Source: an uncultured Eubacteriales bacterium (GTDB lineage Bacteria; Bacillota; Clostridia; Christensenellales; Borkfalkiaceae). Taken from it: a stretch of DNA of 20,066 nucleotides. Under the pieces are notes generated by a model. The model had not been told where the DNA came from, searched no databases, and was given only the letters and a program-made list of their open reading frames with translations. Position 1 is the stretch's first letter. Each line of letters opens with the position of its first letter. This document shows positions 1 through 7,085 of the stretch, in pieces. The translations under genes and the position numbers were made by a program. The stretch is from contig UQZE01000018.1 of the NCBI GenBank assembly GCA_900545325.1, forward strand, positions 1 through 20,066, read 5' to 3'.

Positions 1-27
1 GAGTTCAGACGTGTGCTCTTCCGATCT
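1..27. other. Illumina TruSeq adapter remnant (left end)
   Basis: The first 27 bases are the Illumina TruSeq Read 2 adapter (it ends in GCTCTTCCGATCT) and are the exact reverse complement of the last 27 bases of the window. This is library-construction sequence, not genome. Natural sequence starts at about position 28. Any reading frame or inverted terminal repeat using these bases is an artefact. Confidence 0.97.
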
Positions 28-458
28 ACGCATTTTTTGGAGATATTTTATCTGCCGAAAAGGAAGATCCGACTGCAAAATATTCCGTGTACATGCCTGA
101 CGGCGCGCCTGCGCTCGCGATGGCGAAACTTATCGGAGATCACGCGCAGTTTTCCCGTTCGGTAACTTATACGGTAGTTTCGGCTGCGGATATCGGTCCG
201 TCGGTCGTGAAAGAAAAGGCAGACGTAGCCATTATGCCCGTTACCGCCGCGTCGAAAACGATCGGCAACGCCGAAAAATACGTCATGCTCGGAGTGGTAA
301 CGCACGGAAATATTTACGTAATGAGCAGTGAAAACATCTCGGCGCTTTCCGACCTTAAAGGAAAGACGGTCGGAGTTATAGGGCAGAACCAGGTTCCCGA
401 TCTTACCTTCCGATATTTATTGGATAAAGCGGGAATAACTTATGAAGTGGCTGTTTAA
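28..458 (+). CDS. ABC transporter substrate-binding protein, NMT1/ThiY-SsuA-like; 5' partial and apparently C-terminally truncated
   Basis: The frame is open from position 30 (first residues AFFGDILSAEKED) and stops with TAA at 456-458, giving about 142 residues. The 5' end, including any lipoprotein signal, lies beyond the contig. Segments such as YMPDGAPALAMAKLI, ADVAIMPVTAAS and LSDLKGKTVGVIGQNQVPD are typical of lobe 1 and the hinge of NMT1/SsuA-type binding proteins for thiamine precursors, sulfonates or similar small organics. Such proteins normally run to about 300-340 residues. Here the stop comes right after the LLDKAGITYEVA stretch, where the second lobe should begin, so roughly half of the fold is absent. 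The stop overlaps the permease ATG by one base, so the operon junction looks intact. This could be a real internal deletion, a pseudogene or a collapsed assembly. The substrate cannot be assigned. Confidence 0.75.
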
Positions 459-1219
459 TGAATAAAAAAGGCGGTAAAATTTTGAATATTGCGGTGCCGC
501 TCGTTACGATCGCGTGTATTTTCGCCGTGTGGGCGGCCGCCGCGGCGGTTACGGACGAGGAGATCATACTTCCCCGCCCGTCTTCCGCTTTAAAGGAATT
601 TTTCGCCCTGTTTGCAGACGAGAAGTTTTACGAAGCGTATTTCACCACGCTGCTGCGCAGTCTCGTAGCGTTCGCCGTTTCGTTCGCGGCCGCGTTCGCC
701 GCGGCGGCGGGGGCGAAAAAGAGCCGCAATTTCGAACGCGCGCTCATGACCGTCCTGCCTCTCGTGCGGGCGTTGCCGACGGTGGCGGTCGTGCTCCTTC
801 TCACGCTCTGGACGACGAGCAGAACGGCCGCGGTCGTCGTTACCTCGCTCGTTGTTCTGCCCACGCTCTATACGAACGCCGAAAGCGCGCTGTCGGCAAT
901 CGATGCGGAAACGGCGGAAATGTGCCGCGTGTACCGTATCGCAGGAAAGACGCGTTTTTTCAAAATTTATCTGCCGCAAATCCTGCCGTCCGCGGTCAAC
1001 GCGGCGGGGGCGGGCTTTTCCCTCAATCTGAAACTGATGGTGGCGGCCGAAGTTATCGCCGCGACGGCCAAGGGGCTGGGCACGCTGCTCAACGCGGATA
1101 AGATCAACTTCGAAGCGGCGCACATGCTCGCGCTCGTGCTCGCCGTGGTGCTCACGGGCATATTGTTCGAAACGTTGGGGAAATTCGCGTCGCGCGCCAT
1201 GGTGAAGAGATATGCTTGA
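458..1219 (+). CDS. ABC transporter permease, ThiX/SsuC-like
   Basis: This 253-residue integral membrane protein is the channel of a small-molecule importer. Hydrophobic segments occur near residues 10-30, 60-85, 95-120, 120-140, 185-205 and 220-240, as in the BPD-transporter (MetI-like) permease family. The cytoplasmic EAA loop is recognisable around residues 150-175 (YRIAGKTRFFKIYLPQILP, with the conserved G and the LP), which docks on the ATPase. The length is normal for ThiX/SsuC/TauC proteins. The ATG overlaps the binding-protein stop by one base and no clear Shine-Dalgarno is visible, so it is probably translated by coupling. Its last 8 nt overlap the ATPase gene. The substrate is probably a thiamine precursor, sulfonate or nitrate-like compound, but the sequence does not decide which. 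Confidence 0.88.
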   Translation: MNKKGGKILNIAVPLVTIACIFAVWAAAAAVTDEEIILPRPSSALKEFFALFADEKFYEAYFTTLLRSLVAFAVSFAAAFAAAAGAKKSRNFERALMTVLPLVRALPTVAVVLLLTLWTTSRTAAVVVTSLVVLPTLYTNAESALSAIDAETAEMCRVYRIAGKTRFFKIYLPQILPSAVNAAGAGFSLNLKLMVAAEVIAATAKGLGTLLNADKINFEAAHMLALVLAVVLTGILFETLGKFASRAMVKRYA

Positions 1220-1874
1220 AATCAGACACCTGAAAAAATATTACGGCGATCTTTGCGTTTACGAGGACTTTTCTCTCTCCGCGGAGGACGGAAAAACGCT
1301 CGCCGTGCTGGGCGCCAGCGGCGCGGGCAAAACCACCCTTCTCAATATCGCGGCGGGACTGCTGCCCTTCGACGGCGGAGAGATTTTCGGGCGCCCCGAA
1401 CGGGTGAGTTACGTCTTTCAGTCCGACCGTCTTGTCCGGCACATGACCGTGCTGGAAAACCTCCGTCTCGTCGCGGACGAGGCGCGGGCGAAGGAATATC
1501 TCGGACGGGCAAAACTTTCCGAATTCGCCGATCAATATCCCGCCCGCCTTTCCGCGGGCATGAGCCGAAGGGTCGCGATATTGCGCGCCTTTTTATACGA
1601 CGCCCCGCTCGTTTTGATGGACGAGCCGTTCAGAAACCTCGACCTCACGCTTAAATACGAACTGATGAATTTCTATAAGAAACTGCAGGAAACGGAAAAG
1701 AGAACGGGGATTTTCGTTACGCACGACGTCAAGGAGGCGGCGTATCTCGCCGACCGCGTGCTGGTGCTGGAAAAGGGTGCGGCGGCGCTCGATTTGGCGG
1801 TAAAGGACAGGCGGGAGGCGGAGGAACTTCTGAGTAAATATTTCCTTGATAAAGTGAACGCAAAAACGGAATAA
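1212..1874 (+). CDS. ABC transporter ATP-binding protein, ThiZ/SsuB-like
   Basis: This 220-residue cytoplasmic ATPase energises the importer encoded by the two preceding genes. All nucleotide-binding elements are visible: Walker A GASGAGKT (Lys40), Q-loop around VFQSDRLVRHMTVLENL, signature LSAGMSRRVAILRAF, Walker B LVLMDEPF (Asp137, Glu138), D-loop RNLD, and the switch histidine in FVTHD. The signature has Ala in place of the second Gly of LSGGM, a tolerated variant. The Q-loop followed by MTVLENL is typical of the nitrate/sulfonate/taurine/thiamine-precursor ATPase group. The start overlaps the permease stop by 8 nt. The gene is followed immediately by a hairpin terminator, so it is the last gene of the operon. 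Confidence 0.9.
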   Translation: MLEIRHLKKYYGDLCVYEDFSLSAEDGKTLAVLGASGAGKTTLLNIAAGLLPFDGGEIFGRPERVSYVFQSDRLVRHMTVLENLRLVADEARAKEYLGRAKLSEFADQYPARLSAGMSRRVAILRAFLYDAPLVLMDEPFRNLDLTLKYELMNFYKKLQETEKRTGIFVTHDVKEAAYLADRVLVLEKGAAALDLAVKDRREAEELLSKYFLDKVNAKTE

Positions 1875-1885
1875 AACCGATACGC

Positions 1886-1927
1886 GCCCGCCTTTTTTGT
1901 CGAAAAAAAGGCGGGCATAACTTTTTT
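1886..1927 (+). terminator. Rho-independent terminator of the ABC importer operon
   Basis: A perfect 13-bp stem (GCCCGCCTTTTTT at 1886-1898 with its complement at 1904-1916) encloses a 5-nt loop and is followed after five bases by a run of six T (1922-1927). It lies 12 nt after the ATPase stop and before the ftsK promoter, separating the two transcription units. Confidence 0.85.
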
Positions 1928-1960
1928 GACGGCGAATTTCAAAATTTATTTATAAAAGCA

Positions 1961-1989
1961 TTGTAAAATCTGCCGAGGTTTGGTATAAT
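1961..1989 (+). promoter_or_regulatory. Sigma-A-type promoter for the ftsK-recA operon
   Basis: The -35 TTGTAA (1961-1966) and -10 TATAAT (1984-1989) are separated by 17 bp, with an extended -10 TGG just before TATAAT. Transcription would begin near 1996, giving a leader of about 85 nt before ftsK. Confidence 0.8.
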
Positions 1990-2016
1990 TTAATGGAATA
2001 ACTTTCGAACGGAAAA

Positions 2017-2061
2017 CGCGGCGGGGCGCGGCGAGCGCCCGACAGGTGAGGACAGACCGCA
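2017..2061 (+). promoter_or_regulatory. Potentially structured 5' leader of ftsK
   Basis: Within the predicted leader, GGGCGC (2024-2029) pairs with GCGCCC (2035-2040) across a 5-nt loop. GCGG just upstream (about 2019-2024) can pair with CCGC (2058-2061), which would enclose the hairpin and a purine-rich single strand (GACAGGTGAGGACAGA). The ribosome binding site AAAGGGA (2066-2072) follows 7 nt before the ftsK ATG. I do not recognise a known riboswitch or leader family. The fold is read by eye, and GC-rich sequence can form such helices by chance. Confidence 0.35.
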
Positions 2062-2079
2062 GATTAAAGGGACTTTTCT

Positions 2080-5019
2080 ATGGACGAAATGCAGAAAAAA
2101 AATCAAGGAGAAAAAAGGGAAAACACCATTTTCACGAAAGAGCTCGCGGGAATGGTTTTGATATTGTTCGCAACGCTCATGCTCGTTTGCCTGATCACGC
2201 GCGACGTGATCTTTTCCACGCCCGGGCGTTATGTCAACGCCTTTTTGTTCGGCGTTTTCGGCTACACTTCCTTTCTCGTCGTCGCGGGGATGTTCCTCGG
2301 CGGCGTGCGGTTGGTTACGGGCAGAAAACTGTTTTCAACGGGCAGGCGGTTCGCGCTCTGCTCGCTCTTTGCCTGCCTCGTGGTGCTGCTCATAAACGCC
2401 GTTTCGCTCAGAGCGCACGCGGGTGAAAATTACGGCGCGTATATTTCGGCGGCGTACGCCATGGGCGACGGGGGGATTTCCACCTCTTCGGCAGGCGGCG
2501 CGCTCTTCGCGATAGTGGATTATCCCTTTGCGGGGCTGATCGGCAACGCGGGCGCTTACGCCGTCATCGGCATATTCGTCGCGCTTTCCGCATATTTTGC
2601 GGTAAAGTCCTTTATGTCGCCCGCGGCGAAAAGGCCGAAGGCGAAAAAACAGATTTCTTCCGCGCCGCAGGCGGCGGATTTCGGGCTGGAATTCAAGGAG
2701 TACCCCGTTGCGGACGCCGTACCCGAGGCTGAGGAAACGGGCAGCCGCCTTTTTTACAGAGAGGATAATTTCGAACTGAAGAGCAAAAAGGAAAAGGTCG
2801 TTGCCGAAAAGAACAACGAAAGTTTCAAAATACTTTATCCCGACCGCGCGAAACAGACTTCTTCTTCGCTCGCCTATTCGGTGAACACGGCGCAGACGCC
2901 CTCGCCCGAAGACGACATGAAAAAGAAACTGGAATACATCAAAACGCCGCGCACCATCGATCTTTCGACGTATAATTTCGATCCGCTCGGCAAGGGCGCG
3001 GCGAAAGAGCAATCGGCCGACGCCAATTTCACGCGCGTTTCCGAGCCCGTGAAACCGAGCGGGCAGCAGGACAACGCCCTGCCGCCGATGTTCGAGCACG
3101 ACGACGTGGAATATTCCCGCGACGACGCGGGCAAGCGCACGGAAGAATACAGTCGTTATTCCGAGATCGAGGAGGACGAGGAGCCTGTTGAAACGCCCGT
3201 GCGCCGCGAAACGCCGCGCGCCGTCTTTGCGGAACGGCAGGAAGAAACGGTTCTGCCCTCGCGTATCGACAGGGAAACGGTGAGCGCCGCCTCCCGCGAA
3301 CCTGCGGCAGAAGCGCCGCGCGCCGCGGCGGAAGAACCTGCGCGCGAGGAATCGCCCGCCCCCTCCTTTTCAAGGGATCGTTCCCGCGGGCTGTTTGCCG
3401 AAGAAAAGGCGGAAGAACCCGCCGAAAGCAACGTTCCGCCTTTCGCGCGCCGCAGGGAAATAACGCCCGAAGAGCCGAAAGCCGAAGAAACGGTTGCGGA
3501 AACAAAGCCCGAAAACAAAGCCGCGGAGGGGTTCAGACCTCCCGTCAACGTAAAATACAACCGCCCGCCGCTCGATCTCTTCAAGGTTTATCGGCAGGAT
3601 CCAAACGCGCCGCAGGAGGATTACGAAGAGCTGAGCCGCATTATCGAGCGCACGCTTTCCGAATTCGGCATAGACGCGCAGGTGGTCAACTTCGTGCACG
3701 GCCCTACGGTAACGCGCTACGAGCTGTCCCTGCCCGCGGGCGTTTCCGTCAAAAAGGTGCCGAACCACGCGGACGATATCGCTATGCGCCTGGAATCGGA
3801 AAACGGCGTGAGGATAGAGGCGCCTATTCCGGGCAAGAACCTCGTCGGCATAGAGGTGCCGAACAAGGTAAAGACCATGGTCGGCCTGCGCGATATACTC
3901 GAATCGGAAAGTTTCCGGAAAAACAAGTCGGGCGCGCTCACGTTCGCGCTGGGTAAAAACCTCGTGGGCGAAGCGTATACGGACAACCTCGCGAAAGGCC
4001 CGCATTACCTCGTAGCGGGCGCGACGGGCATGGGCAAGAGCGTATGCCTGAACTCCATGATCATTTCGCTGATCATGAAGTATTCGCCCGAAGAGTTAAG
4101 GCTCATACTCATCGATCCCAAACAGGTCGAATTCACGATATACAACCACCTGCCGCATTTGATGATCGACGAGATCATCACCAACGCGCAGAAGGCCATC
4201 GCCACGCTGCAATGGGCGGTGGACGAAATGGAAAACAGGTATTCCACCTTCCGCGAGAACGAAGTGCGCGATATCGACGAGTACAACGAAACGATCGCAA
4301 GCGAAACGGTTGCGAAAATCCCCAAGCTCGTCATCATCGTGGACGAAGTGGCCGACCTCATGCAGTACAACAAGCGCGATCTCGAGGCAAAGATCATGTC
4401 GCTTTCCGCCAAGGCGCGCGCGGCGGGCATTCATCTGGTGCTCGCCACCCAGCGTCCTTCCGTAGACGTCATCACGGGCGTCATCAAGGCCAACCTGCCC
4501 AGCCGTATCGCGTTCCGCGTGTCCAATTCGATGGACTCTATCACGATCCTGAGCGAGGGCGGCGCGGAAAAACTGCTCGGCAACGGCGATATGCTCTATA
4601 AAAACGCGCAGATGCCGAAATGCGAGCGCATACAGGGTTCGTTCATATCCATGCCCGAAGTCAAGAGCGTGGTAACTTATATCAAGGAACACAACGAGGC
4701 GTATTTCAACGACGCCGCGGCCTCGGCCATCGAAAAGGCCATCAGCCCGCAGGCCGAGGAAACGGAGGCGGACGACGGCGACAACGAACGCGACCTCAGC
4801 GAGGACAAGCTCTTTGTCGACGCCCTGCGCCACGTAATCAATTCGGGCAGCGCGTCGATCTCCATGCTGCAGCGGCGTTTCTCCGTGGGATATTCCAAGG
4901 CGGGCGCGCTCGTCGACAAGATGGACCGTTTGGGCTACATCTCCCCGTTCGACGGAAGCCGCGCGCGGCAGGTGCTCATCACCAAAGACGAATTCGAAGA
5001 AAAATACGGTCAGCTTTGA
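2080..5019 (+). CDS. ftsK: DNA translocase FtsK/SpoIIIE
   Basis: This 979-residue membrane-anchored motor pumps chromosomal DNA through the closing septum. Four hydrophobic segments occupy about residues 20-170, followed by a long low-complexity linker rich in Glu, Ala, Arg and Pro (about 185-500). The alpha/beta motor domain spans roughly 500-850, with Walker A GATGMGKS (647-654, catalytic Lys653), Walker B LVIIVDEVADLM (Asp755, Glu756), and the family motifs ILIDPKQVEF and LVLATQRPSVDVITG. A C-terminal winged-helix gamma domain (about 905-975), which reads polar KOPS/SRS sites, contains SISMLQRRFSVGYSKAG. The ATG is supported by AAAGGGA 7 nt upstream. It is the first gene of the block and is followed 3 nt later by rimO. 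FtsK and sporulation-specific SpoIIIE cannot be separated from sequence alone. The linker is long but within the variable range of the family. Confidence 0.95.
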   Translation: MDEMQKKNQGEKRENTIFTKELAGMVLILFATLMLVCLITRDVIFSTPGRYVNAFLFGVFGYTSFLVVAGMFLGGVRLVTGRKLFSTGRRFALCSLFACLVVLLINAVSLRAHAGENYGAYISAAYAMGDGGISTSSAGGALFAIVDYPFAGLIGNAGAYAVIGIFVALSAYFAVKSFMSPAAKRPKAKKQISSAPQAADFGLEFKEYPVADAVPEAEETGSRLFYREDNFELKSKKEKVVAEKNNESFKILYPDRAKQTSSSLAYSVNTAQTPSPEDDMKKKLEYIKTPRTIDLSTYNFDPLGKGAAKEQSADANFTRVSEPVKPSGQQDNALPPMFEHDDVEYSRDDAGKRTEEYSRYSEIEEDEEPVETPVRRETPRAVFAERQEETVLPSRIDRETVSAASREPAAEAPRAAAEEPAREESPAPSFSRDRSRGLFAEEKAEEPAESNVPPFARRREITPEEPKAEETVAETKPENKAAEGFRPPVNVKYNRPPLDLFKVYRQDPNAPQEDYEELSRIIERTLSEFGIDAQVVNFVHGPTVTRYELSLPAGVSVKKVPNHADDIAMRLESENGVRIEAPIPGKNLVGIEVPNKVKTMVGLRDILESESFRKNKSGALTFALGKNLVGEAYTDNLAKGPHYLVAGATGMGKSVCLNSMIISLIMKYSPEELRLILIDPKQVEFTIYNHLPHLMIDEIITNAQKAIATLQWAVDEMENRYSTFRENEVRDIDEYNETIASETVAKIPKLVIIVDEVADLMQYNKRDLEAKIMSLSAKARAAGIHLVLATQRPSVDVITGVIKANLPSRIAFRVSNSMDSITILSEGGAEKLLGNGDMLYKNAQMPKCERIQGSFISMPEVKSVVTYIKEHNEAYFNDAAASAIEKAISPQAEETEADDGDNERDLSEDKLFVDALRHVINSGSASISMLQRRFSVGYSKAGALVDKMDRLGYISPFDGSRARQVLITKDEFEEKYGQL

Positions 5020-5022
5020 TTT

Positions 5023-6330
5023 ATGGAAAAGAAAAAACTCGGCGTGATATCCCTCGGTTGCGATAAAAACCGCGTGGATACCGAAAAAATGCTCTGGCGG
5101 CTCAAGGATAAGTTCGAACTTACGAACGACCCGGAGGACGCGGAAGTCATAGTCATCAACACCTGCGCCTTTCTGAACGCGTCGCGGAAAGAGGCGATAG
5201 ACGAAATCCTTTCCTGCGCCAAACTGAAGGAGGCGGGAAAGCTCGAAAAACTTGCGGTTACGGGCTGTCTGCCGCAGAAATTCGTTTCCGAACTCGCGGA
5301 GGGACTGCCCGAAGTGGACGTTTTTGCGGGGATTTCCGATTACGACAGGCTTGCGGACGCTATCTCGGAAAGCTACGCGGCGGGGCGGCAGAACATCGTT
5401 GGCCCGCCCTGCGGCGAACCGGACTGCGGCCGCGTGCGCACGACGGACAACCACGCGTATCTCAAGATCGCGGACGGCTGTTCCAACTTTTGCACTTACT
5501 GTCTGATCCCCAAGATACGGGGAGCGTACCGTTCGGTCAGGGAGGATCAGCTCCTGCGGGAGGCGGCGGCACTCGGCGAGGTGAAGGAACTCGTGCTCGT
5601 CGCGCAGGACGTTACGAAATACGGGAGCGACCTTACGGGCGGGGAAAATCTCGTGCGGCTGATCAGAAAGCTTTCCGCGTTGGAAAACGTAAGGAAAATA
5701 AGGTTGCTTTATTGTTATCCCGAAAGCGTGAACGAAGAGCTGATCGACGAGATCGCCGCGAACGATAAGGTGCTGAAATACATAGACATACCCTTGCAGC
5801 ACGCGGACGACGCCGTTCTCAAGAGCATGAACCGCAAGGGAACGTATAAAAGCTATCTTGCGCTCATAAAGAAGTTAAAGGAACGGGTGCGCGGCATTGC
5901 CGTGCGCAGTACGTTCATCACGGGATTCCCCGGCGAGAGCGAACAGGCATTTGAAACGTTGCTGCGCTTTCTCGAAGAGGCCGAACTGTTCAACGCGGGA
6001 TTTTTCAAATATTCCAAAGAGGAAGGAACGGCGGCCGCCAAAATGAAGAACCAGCTGCCGGAGCGCGTGAAGAACGCTCGGCTCAGAAAATTATACGCCG
6101 CGCAGAAAAAAGTCGTGGCGAAAACACTGCGGGCGCTGCGCGGGCAGACGTTCGACGTGCTCGTTGAAAATTTCAACGGCATTTGTTACGAGGGCAGGGC
6201 GTATTTCAACGCGCCCGACATAGACGGAAAAGTCATCTTTACGGGCGTGGGAGACTTCGGCGCGGGCGATACCGTGCGGGTGCGCGTTACGGGGCATAAG
6301 GACTACGACCTGTTCGGAGAAATAAATTAA
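5023..6330 (+). CDS. rimO: Ribosomal protein uS12 methylthiotransferase RimO
   Basis: This 435-residue radical-SAM enzyme methylthiolates an aspartate of ribosomal protein S12. The N-terminal UPF0004 domain carries the three cysteines of the auxiliary cluster in SLGCDKNRVDTE, NTCAFLN and TGCLPQK; the SLGCDKNRVD motif distinguishes RimO from MiaB. The radical-SAM cluster motif is C153-SNF-C157-TY-C160, followed by LIPKIRGAYRS. A C-terminal TRAM domain (about 365-435) begins near LRGQTFDVLVENFNG. Length is normal. The ATG lies 3 nt after the ftsK stop with no strong Shine-Dalgarno, suggesting coupled translation. The rimO-pgsA-cinA-recA order is common in Clostridia. Confidence 0.95.
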   Translation: MEKKKLGVISLGCDKNRVDTEKMLWRLKDKFELTNDPEDAEVIVINTCAFLNASRKEAIDEILSCAKLKEAGKLEKLAVTGCLPQKFVSELAEGLPEVDVFAGISDYDRLADAISESYAAGRQNIVGPPCGEPDCGRVRTTDNHAYLKIADGCSNFCTYCLIPKIRGAYRSVREDQLLREAAALGEVKELVLVAQDVTKYGSDLTGGENLVRLIRKLSALENVRKIRLLYCYPESVNEELIDEIAANDKVLKYIDIPLQHADDAVLKSMNRKGTYKSYLALIKKLKERVRGIAVRSTFITGFPGESEQAFETLLRFLEEAELFNAGFFKYSKEEGTAAAKMKNQLPERVKNARLRKLYAAQKKVVAKTLRALRGQTFDVLVENFNGICYEGRAYFNAPDIDGKVIFTGVGDFGAGDTVRVRVTGHKDYDLFGEIN

Positions 6331-6344
6331 AAAGGGGTGCGATC

Positions 6345-6506
6345 ATGCAGGAATACGAATACAAAGTTGCGGTTTACAAAAAACTCAAAGCCGTGGAAAA
6401 GGAAATGAACAAGGCCGCGGAGGACGGCTGGCGCGTGCACAAGGTGAAAACGCTGGGCGACAGCGCGCAGCTCGTCGTGGTCTACGAGAGAAAATACAAC
6501 GCATAA
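6345..6506 (+). CDS. Small DUF4177-like protein, 53 aa
   Basis: This short gene sits between rimO and pgsA, starting with ATG at 6345 and ending with TAA at 6504-6506. It is supported by a good ribosome binding site, AAAGGGG at 6331-6337, 7 nt before the start, and by tight packing (14 nt after rimO, 12 nt before pgsA). The product starts MQEYEYKVAVYKKL, continues through MNKAAEDGWRVHKVKTLGD, and ends LVVVYERKYNA. The pattern of a first beta strand, a helix ending in an EDGW turn, and a final strand of the form VVYERK is typical of DUF4177 proteins. The function of that family is not established. Its place in the operon suggests constitutive expression but does not reveal a role. Confidence 0.8.
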   Translation: MQEYEYKVAVYKKLKAVEKEMNKAAEDGWRVHKVKTLGDSAQLVVVYERKYNA

Positions 6507-6518
6507 GAGGCTTGAAAA

Positions 6519-7085
6519 ATGAATCTGCCAAATAAACTTTCCGTTCTGAGGATCTGTATGATCCCGGTTTTCGTCGTACTTTTTTACGTCGAATTTCCCT
6601 ATCATTACACCGTTTCGGCGGCCGTATTCGCGCTTGCCGCGGCCACAGATTTTCTCGACGGGCACATTGCCAGAAAGTACAATATGGTAACCAACCTCGG
6701 CAAATTTCTGGATCCCATCGCGGATAAGGTGCTGGTCAGCACGGCGTTTATCGTCATGCTCACCGTTCCGCAAATACTCCCGCCGCTCTGGGGCATCGCC
6801 GTGGCCGTCATACTCGCGCGCGAACTCATCGTCAGCGGTTTCAGGACGGTCGCCGCGTCGCGTTCGCTCGTGCTCGCCGCCGATAAGATCGGCAAGATCA
6901 AAACGGTATTTCAGGACTTTTCCGTCGTCGTTCTGCTCGTGGGGGGCGACCTTGCGGACGTTCCTGCGGTCAATATCGTCGGGCTGGTGCTTTTAGGCAT
7001 TGCCGCGGCGCTCACCGTCGTTTCGGGCGTGAATTACGTGGTGAAAAACAGGGAAGTTCTCAAAGAAGAGAAAAAAGAAAAATGA
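6519..7085 (+). CDS. pgsA: CDP-diacylglycerol-glycerol-3-phosphate 3-phosphatidyltransferase
   Basis: This 188-residue membrane enzyme makes phosphatidylglycerol-phosphate from CDP-diacylglycerol and glycerol-3-phosphate, the committed step to phosphatidylglycerol and cardiolipin. The complete CDP-alcohol phosphatidyltransferase signature DG-x2-AR-x8-G-x3-D-x3-D is present, from Asp47 and Gly48 through Arg52, Gly61, Asp65 and Asp69. The N-terminus MNLPNKLSVLRI is typical of PgsA. Several hydrophobic segments cover the rest (about 8-25, 28-45, 75-110, 125-180). The ATG is preceded by AAGAGG. Its stop overlaps the cinA start in an ATGA arrangement, indicating co-translation. Confidence 0.94.
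   Translation: MNLPNKLSVLRICMIPVFVVLFYVEFPYHYTVSAAVFALAAATDFLDGHIARKYNMVTNLGKFLDPIADKVLVSTAFIVMLTVPQILPPLWGIAVAVILARELIVSGFRTVAASRSLVLAADKIGKIKTVFQDFSVVVLLVGGDLADVPAVNIVGLVLLGIAAALTVVSGVNYVVKNREVLKEEKKEK

Noticed and set aside
1..27. Terminal inverted repeat suggesting a transposon or linear replicon end
   Set aside because: The sequence is the TruSeq Read 2 adapter at both ends; no transposase or replication gene is present.
4096..5802. A 568-codon open frame on the minus strand across ftsK and rimO
   Set aside because: It lies antisense to two unmistakable conserved genes, shows no recognisable domain and has a skewed Arg/His/Phe/Val composition typical of antisense frames in GC-rich coding DNA.
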